Shown here: piece by piece, positions 26,967 to 34,929 of the stretch
Layout of the letters: each line of letters begins with the position of its first letter
How positions within the stretch are numbered: position 1 is the first letter of the stretch
Assembly: GCA_945907245.1 (NCBI GenBank)
Contig: CAMDTB010000004.1
Location: 19,663 to 83,662, forward strand
Direction of reading: 5' to 3'
From: Rhizobium sp. Q54
Lineage (GTDB): Bacteria > Pseudomonadota > Alphaproteobacteria > SMXS01
Length of the DNA: 64,000 bases
The notes under the pieces: model-generated
Database searches by the model: none
What the model was told of the DNA's origin: nothing
Seen by the model: the letters and a program-made list of their open reading frames with translations, nothing else
Program-made: the position numbers and the translations under genes

Positions 26967-27064
26967 GGCATTCTCCCCGAAATGGCTTCCACTCGTCCCC
27001 GCGGCGGATACTATAGCCAACCGAGAAATGAATGCATGCCGGATTCAGCGGCGGGGAGATGCAC

Positions 27065-27796
27065 ATGGCCGAGTTCGAGATCGACGTGGTGACACCGGAC
27101 GGAAAGATGGGCAGCTTCGTCGCCCATCCCGATGGCGAGGGACCGTTTCCGGCCGTGATCCTCTACATGGACGCGCCAGGAATCCGCGAGGAACTTCGCG
27201 ATTTCGCCCGGCGCATCGCCTCGCAAGGCTATTTCTGCCTGCTGCCCGACATGTACTACCGCAACGGCCAGCTCCGCTTCGACTTCTCCATGGACCGGGA
27301 CAACGTGTTCAAGCTGGTGATGGCGACCATGGCCACCCTAAACGTCGACCGGGTGATGCGCGACACAAAGGGCATGCTCGACTATCTGGACGCCCATCCC
27401 GCCGTGAAGGCGCCCTATGGCTGCGTCGGCTACTGCATGAGCGGCCAGTATGTGGTCGCCGCGGCCGGCACCTTCCCGGACAGGATCGTCGCGACCGCCT
27501 CGCTGTACGGCGTCGGCATCGTCACCGACCAGGCGGACTCACCGCACCTGCTGGTCCCCGCCATCAAGGGCGAGCTTTACCTGGGCTTCGCGGCGCATGA
27601 TCCCTGGGTGAGCGACAACGTGATCCCGGCCCTGACCAAGGCGCTGGAGGACCACGGCGTATCCTACGAATGCGAGATTCATCCCGATACCGAGCACGGC
27701 TTCTGCTTCCCGCAGCGCCCTGCCTATGTGAAGGACCGGGCCGAGATCGCCTGGCGGAAGATGTCGGAGATGTTCGACCGGCGGTTGAAACAGTAA
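27065..27796 (+). CDS. Dienelactone hydrolase family protein
   Basis: A 243-residue alpha/beta hydrolase of the DLH family, acting on lactone or ester intermediates. The nucleophile is Cys124 in GYCMSGQ, where the usual motif is GxCxGG. The acid Asp is probably in GFAAHDPWV (near residue 182) and the His in DTEHGFCFP (near 215). The ATG at 27065 follows GGGGAG. It is divergent from the LLM gene, 98 bases away. It may open a ring-cleavage lactone in the local pathway. Confidence 0.85.
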   Translation: MAEFEIDVVTPDGKMGSFVAHPDGEGPFPAVILYMDAPGIREELRDFARRIASQGYFCLLPDMYYRNGQLRFDFSMDRDNVFKLVMATMATLNVDRVMRDTKGMLDYLDAHPAVKAPYGCVGYCMSGQYVVAAAGTFPDRIVATASLYGVGIVTDQADSPHLLVPAIKGELYLGFAAHDPWVSDNVIPALTKALEDHGVSYECEIHPDTEHGFCFPQRPAYVKDRAEIAWRKMSEMFDRRLKQ

Positions 27797-27858
27797 AGCG
27801 GCGACACTCGCGAGGAACTCCAGCATTTGTGCGCATAAACGTATTTTAGATTGAGATT

Positions 27859-27874
27859 CGCACATATATGTGCG
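27859..27874. promoter_or_regulatory. Perfect 16-bp palindrome upstream of hicA, likely HicB operator
   Basis: CGCACATATATGTGCG is its own reverse complement and ends 13 bases before the hicA ATG. HicB antitoxins bind palindromes in their own promoters, so this is the natural operator candidate. A related TTGTGCGCATAA lies about 35 bases upstream. Confidence 0.65.
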
Positions 27875-27887
27875 ATTATTGCAGATA

Positions 27888-28097
27888 ATGAATACGCGAC
27901 AATTCATTAAGCGGGTCAAGTAGATCGGAAAGCGCGACGGCGTAAGCGTAATGGAAAGCCGCCAAGGCAAAGGGAGTCACGCCCGCCTTACCTACGGTAA
28001 TCGCTTCACAATCGTTCCTTATCGAACTGGAGACATCCCGATCGGCACCATGCACGCCATGATCGAACAGCTTGGGCTTGACAAGGCCGACTTCTAG
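27888..28097 (+). pseudogene. hicA: HicA toxin interrupted by an in-frame amber codon
   Basis: Read from ATG 27888 the frame gives MNTRQFIKRVK, then TAG at 27921-27923, then continues in the same frame to TAG 28095-28097. The downstream part reads GKRDGVSVMESRQGKGSHARL...TMHAMIEQLGLDKADF. This matches HicA (double-stranded RNA-binding-like mRNA interferase), including the GKGSH motif with the catalytic His. A single base change from an AAG or CAG codon explains the stop. Restart at ATG 27951 would give 48 residues with the His but without the first strand and helix. hicB follows 15 bases after the stop. Confidence 0.8.
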
Positions 28098-28112
28098 ATA
28101 CGGAGAGATACC

Positions 28113-28532
28113 ATGCGTTACGTCTACGACGTCACCATCACCCCGCAGGAGGATGGAAGCTATCTCGTGCGATTCCCTCAGATTCCCGAGGCTATCACTG
28201 ACGGCGATACGGTAGAGGAAGCCCGCGAACAGGCGGTTGACGCGCTGGTCGCGGCGTTGGGCGGATACATCGAGTTCGGCCGGCCGCTCCCTCAGCCGGG
28301 ATCGAGGCCGGACGCCATCGCCATTCCACCGCTCCAAGCTGCCAAACTAGCCTTGTACGCGACAATGAAAGCCGGCCGAGTTTCCAATACCGAACTCGCC
28401 AGGCAACTCGGCGTGACCGAGAACGCCGTCAGGCGTCTGCTCGATCTCGACCACCGAAGCCACTTCGACCAGGTTACGCGGGCTTTGGCACTACTCGGGA
28501 GACGCGTGATCCTCGATGTAGAAGCGGCATAA
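28113..28532 (+). CDS. hicB: HicB-family antitoxin
   Basis: A 139-residue antitoxin. The N-terminal half is the HicB partial RNase-H-like fold (YDVTITPQEDGSYLVRFPQ, then a DGDTVEEAREQAVDAL helix). The C-terminal half (residues 75-135) is a helix-turn-helix (NTELARQLGVTENAVRRLLDLDHRS) for operator binding. AGAGATACC precedes the ATG. The gene is intact although its hicA partner carries a stop codon. The region is less GC-rich than the surrounding catabolic genes. Confidence 0.88.
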   Translation: MRYVYDVTITPQEDGSYLVRFPQIPEAITDGDTVEEAREQAVDALVAALGGYIEFGRPLPQPGSRPDAIAIPPLQAAKLALYATMKAGRVSNTELARQLGVTENAVRRLLDLDHRSHFDQVTRALALLGRRVILDVEAA

Positions 28533-28602
28533 CAGGCAAAGCCAACTGCCAGATGATCGCGCGGGAGTCCGAATGATTCCCAATTAAATGCACTGTCACC
28601 GA

Positions 28603-28692
28603 AATGACCGAAATGCTGACCCGCAACGGCAGGCATTTCGCGCCGCTCGGCGTCTCGTTCATCGACCCATCCGACGGCCTGCCCGCAACCTG
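28603..28692 (+). other. Small open frame, possible gene remnant
   Basis: A 29-codon frame starting ATG ACC GAA ATG and ending TGA, with coding-like composition (FAPLGVSFIDPSDG) but no ribosome-binding site. It could be the end of a lost gene near the hicAB locus. Nothing else is seen between 28533 and 28719. Confidence 0.2.
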
Positions 28693-28719
28693 ACCGATCG
28701 CGATCACCGTCGCCTTCCC

Positions 28720-29166
28720 TCAAACCGGCGAGCAGATCATCACCGGAATATCGCGGTCCGTCCGCCGCTGGTAGGCGCCGTAGCTGGCGAAGTTGGCGAC
28801 GATCGCCGGCCACAGTGCGGCCTTCTCGTCGGGCGTGGCCTGGCGGCAATGCATCCTGCGCTTCACCGTGCCGACCTGGATCTCGATGTCCGGGTGCGCG
28901 ACCAGATTGTAGTACCAGAGCGGATTCCTCGGCGCGCCGCCGAGTGAGGCGACCAGGATCACGTCGTCGCCGTTCGGGTTATACATCAACGGGATGGTGC
29001 GCTTCCTGCCGGACTTCGCGCCGGTCATGGTGACGAGGCAGATCGGCGTGCCGTACATCCGGTTCATCAGCCGGCCGCCCGACAGCCGGTAGACGAACAC
29101 GTTGAGCCGCGTGAACAGGCGCATCAGGCCCTTGTTCATCACCGGCGCCACCTTCGGCTCGTTCAT
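28720..29166 (-). CDS. Ddn-like nitroreductase/deazaflavin-dependent oxidoreductase family protein
   Basis: A 148-residue small beta-barrel protein of the DUF385/Ddn family, whose characterised members use F420. Family segments include YRLSGGRLMNRMYG (near residue 26), LLVTMTGAKSGRKRTIPL-like wording at residues 44-58, and NPLWYYNLVAHPDIEIQVG (near 81). GGGGGGAGG precedes the ATG at 29166. With the LLM protein at 26076 it is the second F420-type enzyme in the window. Confidence 0.85.
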   Translation of the reverse strand: MNEPKVAPVMNKGLMRLFTRLNVFVYRLSGGRLMNRMYGTPICLVTMTGAKSGRKRTIPLMYNPNGDDVILVASLGGAPRNPLWYYNLVAHPDIEIQVGTVKRRMHCRQATPDEKAALWPAIVANFASYGAYQRRTDRDIPVMICSPV

Positions 29167-29315
29167 GCCCGCCTCCCCCCTTAACCCCGCCGAAACGCTG
29201 GCACCCGCGCCGGGCGGCGTCAACAAAGAGTCTTGAACGGGCGGCGCCCCGACCTTAGGTTCGCGGTTCATTCACCGGCGGCCGCGCGGCGTTCGCCCTT
29301 CCGGAAGGACGCATC

Positions 29316-29744
29316 ATGGCCATCGCGAAACCGGGCGACACAGTCCACATCCACTACACCGGCACCCTCGACGACGGCAGCCAGTTCGACAGCTCCATCG
29401 GCCGCGAGCCGCTGGAATTCACGCTGGGCGCGGGCCAGGTGATCCCGGGTTTCGACCTGGCGGTCACCGGCCTGTCGGAAGGCGAGAGCCGCACCGTCCG
29501 GATCGACGCGGAAGACGCGTATGGCGAGGTCAACGAGCATCTGATCCAGCAGATCGAGCGCAGCAAGCTCCCCGGCCACATCAAGGTCGAGAAGGGCCTG
29601 CAGCTGCAGGCCGGCCGCGCCGGCGGCAGCCCGATGGTCGTCACCGTCATCGACTTCGACGACGACACCGTGACCCTGGACGGCAACCATGAACTCGCCG
29701 GCAAGGCGCTGACCTTCGCCGTGGAGCTGGTGAAGATCATCTGA
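29316..29744 (+). CDS. FKBP-type peptidyl-prolyl isomerase, SlyD-like
   Basis: A 142-residue prolyl isomerase/chaperone. It begins with the FKBP strand pattern VHIHYTGTLDDGSQFDSS and continues with LEFTLGAGQVIPGFDLAV. An inserted flap follows at residues 72-125 (DAYGEVNEHLIQ...) and then a return to the FKBP fold, the SlyD arrangement. It lacks the histidine-rich metal tail of E. coli SlyD. It has no signal peptide, so it is probably cytoplasmic. Confidence 0.92.
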   Translation: MAIAKPGDTVHIHYTGTLDDGSQFDSSIGREPLEFTLGAGQVIPGFDLAVTGLSEGESRTVRIDAEDAYGEVNEHLIQQIERSKLPGHIKVEKGLQLQAGRAGGSPMVVTVIDFDDDTVTLDGNHELAGKALTFAVELVKII

Positions 29745-29833
29745 CGATCCGCTCGCCTGACTCCGCGCAAGCAAGGCGATCCGATCCGCCAACGGTAATT
29801 TTGCTTTAAGCAATCATGCGTTAGGATGGCGGG

Positions 29834-31471
29834 ATGAAAAATTTCCGTCCTGCTTTCTGGCTGTTTGCCCTCCTTTTCCTCGTTATCGCATCACTTCCCG
29901 GGTCCGCCGCCGCCGGTGGCACCCAGGACGCGCTGCGGGCGCTCGCCCCGTCCCTCGCCGCCAGCCGCGCGCCGAGGATCGGCGACGCGACCCTCGCCGA
30001 GCCCGCACTGCTCGCGGCGCTCTACGCGCAGCGCGACTACAAGCCGTTGTGGACGGGCCCGGACGACCTTCGGGCGCTGACCGCCGCGATCGCCGGCGTC
30101 ACCGAGGACGGCCTGCTGCCCGAGGACTATCACCTCAGGGCGCTGACCGCGCTGGCCGGCAGCACGGACCGAAGCAATCCCGAGCAGGCGGCACGCCTCG
30201 ACCTGCTGGCGACCGACGCACTAGCGCGCCTCGCCATCCATCTGCACTATGGCAAGACCGATCCACGCGTCTTCGACCCGAACTGGAACATCAGCGCGCC
30301 GATCGCGAAGGGTGACTTCCTCGAGCTGGTCAGCCAGGTGACCGCCCAGGGCGACATCGTCGCCGCGGCGAAGGATCTGGCGCCGCATCACTGGTTCTAC
30401 GGCCAGCTCAAGAAAGCGCTTGCCGCCCAGCGCGCCCATGTGGCCGAGGGCGGCTGGGGCACGGTCGGGGCCGGCGAGACGCTGAAGCCCGGCATGAGCG
30501 ATCCGCGCGTGGCGGCGCTGCGCGCGCGTCTGGCGGCATCCGGCGACTACACCGCGGCAACGCCGGCGGATCCCAACCTCTTCGACGACGATCTGGTGGC
30601 GGCGCTGACCCGTTTTCAGGAATTGCACGGCATCGACCCGGACGGCGCCGTCGGCAAGCGCACGCTGAACGAGCTCAACATCACCGCCCAGCAGCGCGTC
30701 GACCAGCTCCGGCTCAACCTGGAGCGTGCCCGTTGGGTGCTGAACCAGCTCGGCGACGAGTTCATCGTCGTCAACATCTCGGGCTTCCATCTCTACGTGG
30801 TCAAGGATGGCGTGCCCGTCTGGGACAGCCGCGTGATCGTCGGCCGCACCTATCGGCAGACCCCCATGTTCAAGTCCAACATGCGGACGGTGGTGCTCAA
30901 CCCGACCTGGACGGTGCCTCCCACCATCCTGAAACAGGACATGTTGCCCAAGATCGCCAGGGACCTGTCCTACCTCGCATCCCACAACATCGCCGTGGTG
31001 GACGGCAGCGGCGCCGAGGTCGATCCGGGCACCATCGACTGGCACCAGGCCCCGCGGCGATTCCCGTACAATCTCGTCCAGCGGCCGGGCGAGGACAATT
31101 CGCTGGGGCGGGTGAAGTTCCTGTTTCCCAACGAGCATGCGGTCTACCTGCACGACACGCCGAACCGCGCGCTGTTTGAACGCGCCGACCGGGCCGCCAG
31201 CTCCGGATGCATCCGGCTGGAAAATCCCATGGCGCTGGCCGATTACCTGCTGGCGGGCGACACCGACTGGCCCAAGGAGCGCATCGCGGAGGTGCTCGCC
31301 GCCGGCCGCACACAGAACATCATTCTCAAGCGCACCATGCCGATCGTCATCATGTACTGGACCGCCCAGCTCGACCGCGACGGCACCATGCGCTTCTTCC
31401 CGGACCTCTACGGCCGTGACCCGCCCTTGCTGCGGGCGCTAGGCGCGGAGAAAACTGCGACCGGGCGCTGA
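29834..31471 (+). CDS. L,D-transpeptidase, YcbB/LdtD-like
   Basis: A 545-residue periplasmic enzyme that makes 3-3 peptidoglycan cross-links. A signal peptide covers residues 1-27. A peptidoglycan-binding-like domain lies near residues 220-280 (LTRFQELHGIDPDGAVGKRTL). The YkuD catalytic domain covers about residues 305-485, with the nucleophile Cys459 in SSGCIRL and the upstream His in YLHDTPNR. Length and domain order match the YcbB group rather than the short Ldt enzymes. Confidence 0.92.
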   Translation: MKNFRPAFWLFALLFLVIASLPGSAAAGGTQDALRALAPSLAASRAPRIGDATLAEPALLAALYAQRDYKPLWTGPDDLRALTAAIAGVTEDGLLPEDYHLRALTALAGSTDRSNPEQAARLDLLATDALARLAIHLHYGKTDPRVFDPNWNISAPIAKGDFLELVSQVTAQGDIVAAAKDLAPHHWFYGQLKKALAAQRAHVAEGGWGTVGAGETLKPGMSDPRVAALRARLAASGDYTAATPADPNLFDDDLVAALTRFQELHGIDPDGAVGKRTLNELNITAQQRVDQLRLNLERARWVLNQLGDEFIVVNISGFHLYVVKDGVPVWDSRVIVGRTYRQTPMFKSNMRTVVLNPTWTVPPTILKQDMLPKIARDLSYLASHNIAVVDGSGAEVDPGTIDWHQAPRRFPYNLVQRPGEDNSLGRVKFLFPNEHAVYLHDTPNRALFERADRAASSGCIRLENPMALADYLLAGDTDWPKERIAEVLAAGRTQNIILKRTMPIVIMYWTAQLDRDGTMRFFPDLYGRDPPLLRALGAEKTATGR

Positions 31472-31556
31472 TCAGCCAGTACCCGTCCTCCAACTGACCG
31501 TTTGCCATCGGCCGCTTGTCCGCTACGGTTGCGCCGACCGACCGTGGGAGGAACAT

Positions 31557-32333
31557 GTGGACCTGAATCTGAGGGGCAAGACGGCGCTGGTGACCGGCGC
31601 ATCCAAGGGCATCGGCCTCGCCGCCGCCGAGGCGCTCGCCGAGGAAGGCTGCAACGTTCATCTGGCCGCCCGCAGCGAGGACGCGCTCAAGGCCAACGTC
31701 GAACGGCTGCGCGCCGCCCATCAGGTACAGGTGACCGCCCATGTGGTCGACCTGCGCAACCGCGACGACCTGGACCGTCTCGCCGCCGACTGCACAGACA
31801 TCGATATCCTAGTGAACAACGCCGGCGACATCCCGCGCGGCTCGATCAGCGACATCGACGAGTCGCGCTGGCGGCACGCCTGGGAGCTGAAGGTGTTCGG
31901 CTACATCAACCTGACCCGGCAGGTCTACGCCGCCATGAAGGCGCGCGGCCAGGGCGTGATCGTCAACGTCATCGGCGCGGCCGGGGAGCGGTTCGACTTC
32001 AACTACATCACCGGCTCGGCCGGCAACGCCTCGCTGATGGCCTTCACCCGCGCGCTGGGCGGCCGCAGCCTGCTCGAGGACAACATCCGCGCCGTCGGCA
32101 TCAACCCGGGTCCGGTCGAGACCGATCGCATGGTCACGCTGCTGAAGGGCCAGGCCCAGGCCAAATGGGGCGACGAGAGCCGCTGGCGCGAACTCACCGC
32201 TTCGATGCCGCAGGGACGCGGCGCCAAGCCGCGCGAGATCGGCGACCTGGTGGCGTTCCTCGCCTCGGAGCGCTCGGGCTACACCAGCGGCGTGATCTAC
32301 ACCGTCGACGGCGGCATGAGCTCGCGCAACTGA
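31557..32333 (+). CDS. SDR-family protein lacking the catalytic Tyr-x3-Lys
   Basis: A 258-residue Rossmann protein with TGASKGIG (residues 13-20) and NNAG (residues 87-90). In the active-site region the sequence is NVIGAAGERFDFNYITGSAGNASL. Aligned with classical SDRs, the Ser, Tyr and Lys positions are Gly140, Gly153 and Asn157, so standard dehydrogenase chemistry is unlikely unless Tyr150 substitutes. The start is GTG at 31557 behind GGGAGG. The next gene starts three bases after its stop. Confidence 0.8.
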   Translation: MDLNLRGKTALVTGASKGIGLAAAEALAEEGCNVHLAARSEDALKANVERLRAAHQVQVTAHVVDLRNRDDLDRLAADCTDIDILVNNAGDIPRGSISDIDESRWRHAWELKVFGYINLTRQVYAAMKARGQGVIVNVIGAAGERFDFNYITGSAGNASLMAFTRALGGRSLLEDNIRAVGINPGPVETDRMVTLLKGQAQAKWGDESRWRELTASMPQGRGAKPREIGDLVAFLASERSGYTSGVIYTVDGGMSSRN

Positions 32334-32335
32334 GC

Positions 32336-33061
32336 ATGCACGGAACCGCCGACACGCTGTCGCTGAGGGGCGAGTTCGGCCAGGCCGCGCTGGTGCAGGA
32401 CCTTGAGGCATCGTTCGGCTTCAGCCTGCCGTTCGACGAGACGCAGATGTGGTATTTCGTCGGCGACATCTACCGGTCGCTGATCCTGCGGCTGGGACCG
32501 GCGACGGATGGCGGCAAGGCGAACGCCGGCACGCTCGCCTACTACTACCTGCGCCGCGGCATCCGCGAACTGGGCAAAGGCGACGGGGTAACGCCCGACA
32601 TGCCGCTCCGCGAACTGGAGCTTCTCCAGCCGCGCCGATTCCTCAGGAACCTCGCCGCGCAGACCGGCCTGAAGCTGCCCGAGCACGACAGCTCGCGGCT
32701 GAGCTGGGGCGCGATGATGCTGTGCCTCGCCGGCGCGGTCGGCTTCATCTTCGGCATTCCGCCGCTGCCACTGAACTGGCCGGCCGCGCTGATGGCCCTG
32801 GCGCTGGCGTTTTTCCTGCCGCTGTTCGATCCGGGGCGGTTTCCCGCCGGATGCCGCACGGTCCGCGACCTGGCCGAGAAGGCCGCCGGCCTCAACTACG
32901 CCAGGCTGCGCGGCGACGGCGCGGCGGGCGACGCGGACGCCATATGGAAGGCGCTGCTCGGCGTCCTGTCTTCCCATACCGATACGCCGGCCCGCGAGAT
33001 CACGCCAAACACGAGGCTGGTGACGGATGACATGCATCAGGAACAGGCGACTTACCATTAG
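32336..33061 (+). CDS. Unknown membrane protein with possible ACP-like C-terminus
   Basis: A 241-residue protein starting at ATG 32336, directly after the SDR stop. It has a soluble N-terminal part (FGFSLPFDETQMWYFVGD). Two hydrophobic segments lie at about residues 121-163, and the C-terminal stretch (AIWKALLGVLSSHTDTPAREITPNTRLV) resembles the start of DUF1493/acyl-carrier-like domains. That resemblance is by eye and the Ser attachment motif is not present. No confident function. Confidence 0.6.
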   Translation: MHGTADTLSLRGEFGQAALVQDLEASFGFSLPFDETQMWYFVGDIYRSLILRLGPATDGGKANAGTLAYYYLRRGIRELGKGDGVTPDMPLRELELLQPRRFLRNLAAQTGLKLPEHDSSRLSWGAMMLCLAGAVGFIFGIPPLPLNWPAALMALALAFFLPLFDPGRFPAGCRTVRDLAEKAAGLNYARLRGDGAAGDADAIWKALLGVLSSHTDTPAREITPNTRLVTDDMHQEQATYH

Positions 33062-33075
33062 CCTCGCGCCTGGCG

Positions 33076-33882
33076 TCAACGCGCCGTCATGCCGCCATCG
33101 ACGACCAGTTCCGTCCCGGTCATGAACGAGCTTTCCCCGGACGCAAGGAACACCGCGGCGTCGGCGATGTCCTTCGGCCGGCCGAGACGGCCGAGCGGAT
33201 GGCCGCCAACCATGAAGCGCTGGACCTTGTCGGCGTCCATGGCGCGGGCCTCCATCTGGCCGCGCGCCACCTCGACCGCCATGTCGGTGTCGATCACGCC
33301 GGGATGGATGGAATTGACCCGGATGTTCAGTTTCAGGTCGGCGCATTCCATGGCGAGCGACTTGGAGAACAGCCGCACCGCGCCCTTGGTCATGCTGTAG
33401 ACGGTCTGGAACGAGGCGCCGATCAGGCCCGCAACCGACGAGAGGTTGACGATCGAGCCGCCGCCATCCCAGCGCGAGGCCCGGGCGGCGAGGAACGGCA
33501 GCGCCAGCTTGCTGCCCAGCATCAGCCCGACGACGTTGACCGCCAGCATGCGGTTCATGTCGTCGATGCTGGTCTCGGCGAGCGGCTTGCCGAGGAACAG
33601 GCCCGCATTGTTGACCAGCACGTCAAGCCCGCCGAATTCGACGTTCGCCGCTTCCAGCGCGGCGCGCCAGCCGTCCTCGGTGGTGACGTCGTGGGAGACA
33701 TAGAGCGCCTGGCCGCCCTGCATGCGGATTTCCGTGGCGGTGGCGTCGCCCTCGATATCGAGGATGTCGGTCAGCACCACCCGCGCGCCCTCGGCGGCCA
33801 TGGACGCGGCGATGGCCTTGCCGATGCCGCGGGCGGCGCCGGTGACCAGCGCGACCTTGCCGTCGAGGCGACCCGTCGCCAC
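33076..33882 (-). CDS. SDR-family dehydrogenase
   Basis: A 268-residue classical SDR with TGAARGIG (residues 14-21), NNAG, catalytic Ser in NLSSVAG and Tyr-x3-Lys in YSMTK (near residue 162). Asp after beta-2 (LTDILD) suggests NAD. The start is GTG at 33882, two bases from the stop of the upstream gene at 33885, so translation is probably coupled. Probable role is hydroxysteroid- or hydroxyacyl-type oxidoreduction; the substrate is unknown. Confidence 0.88.
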   Translation of the reverse strand: MATGRLDGKVALVTGAARGIGKAIAASMAAEGARVVLTDILDIEGDATATEIRMQGGQALYVSHDVTTEDGWRAALEAANVEFGGLDVLVNNAGLFLGKPLAETSIDDMNRMLAVNVVGLMLGSKLALPFLAARASRWDGGGSIVNLSSVAGLIGASFQTVYSMTKGAVRLFSKSLAMECADLKLNIRVNSIHPGVIDTDMAVEVARGQMEARAMDADKVQRFMVGGHPLGRLGRPKDIADAAVFLASGESSFMTGTELVVDGGMTAR

Positions 33883-33884
33883 GC

Positions 33885-34730
33885 TCAGGGCCGCTTCTTG
33901 CGCAATTCGATCCCCTTGCCGACGACCATACGCGCCAGGTTGACGCCCGGGATCAGCAGGTCGGCCGCCTCGGCGCCGGCATCGAGCAGGAACCGCGTGT
34001 CCATGATCTTGCCCAGATAGGTCTCGAAGGTGGAGCCGCCTGCCTGGACCAGCCCGGTGAGCCCGTCGAACTCCACAACGGCTTCCTTGTTCTGGCGGCG
34101 GTAGCGGAAGGCGTAAACCGGCCGGTAGTAGAGATCGATCGCGTTGAAGATCACCGCCTCCTCGATCATCCGGTCGGCCTCGACCTTGTTCATCAGTGTC
34201 GTGAGCACCTGCCGGACAACCACGGACGACGATGCTTGTGGCGGCACGATCACCGTCCCCTGCCCCGCGATCTCCGCCATCCGCGCATCGTTGGTCAGCT
34301 CGGCATCATACGGCAGACGCGTCGCCAAATCGGGCGACGACTGCCCGGTGATGGCGTCGAAGGTCATGTCGCGGCGGAACTCCTCGCGGCAGGATTCGAG
34401 CACCTTCAGGGAAACCTGCTGGTTCACCACCGCCTGGGCGTCGCCGAGGATGGTGACATTGCGAACCTCGGGCGCCAGCAGGATCGCGTGTTCGCGCTGG
34501 CGCTCATAAGCGAAGACCGCCTCGCAGGTCACATGCCAGAACGGCTGCAACCGCCGCTCGCGGTAGACCAGCTCGAACTCGTTTTCCTTGGGCTTGGACA
34601 GGAAGCCGGCAACCTTCGCCATGGTCCCGAAGGCGTCGACCCGCTTGGTCGCGGCCCGACCCTCCGCATGATCCATCGTGAACTTGTCGTTCAGGACAAG
34701 CATGCGTTCTTCAGCGAGTTGCACGTCCAT
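33885..34730 (-). CDS. Conserved-looking protein of unknown function
   Basis: A 281-residue protein from ATG 34730. No catalytic motif is recognised. The middle has a regular alpha/beta pattern, FWHVTCEAVFAYERQREHAI near residue 66. A YYRPVYAFRYRRQNKEAVVEFDG strand pair lies near residue 205. The end is basic (GKGIELRKKRP). There is no signal peptide or membrane helix. It is tightly coupled to the SDR at 33076 and divergent from the LTA-synthase-like gene. A downstream in-frame Met at residue 10 is an alternative start. Confidence 0.65.
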   Translation of the reverse strand: MDVQLAEERMLVLNDKFTMDHAEGRAATKRVDAFGTMAKVAGFLSKPKENEFELVYRERRLQPFWHVTCEAVFAYERQREHAILLAPEVRNVTILGDAQAVVNQQVSLKVLESCREEFRRDMTFDAITGQSSPDLATRLPYDAELTNDARMAEIAGQGTVIVPPQASSSVVVRQVLTTLMNKVEADRMIEEAVIFNAIDLYYRPVYAFRYRRQNKEAVVEFDGLTGLVQAGGSTFETYLGKIMDTRFLLDAGAEAADLLIPGVNLARMVVGKGIELRKKRP

Positions 34731-34929
34731 GGAAGTGATCCGTCTCTGGCCGCGCCCCCTCCGGGCGCGAAAAGCACAGTGCGAAGGTAAGTCCGCGAGC
34801 GGGCGAGCGTCCACTGCTAAGTGCTGGGCGCGGGGCGCCGTTTCCCGCGCGGGAACGTTCAGTGACTGTTCATGCGGCATTGCGATCATGACGTTTCTGT
34901 TACAACACTGCGGAGGCCGGCCGCCCGGC

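Noticed and set aside
31502..33061. 519-codon frame appearing to fuse an N-terminal stretch to the ACP-like protein
   Set aside because: Its first half is the SDR gene in another frame; the real gene begins at 32336 after the SDR stop.
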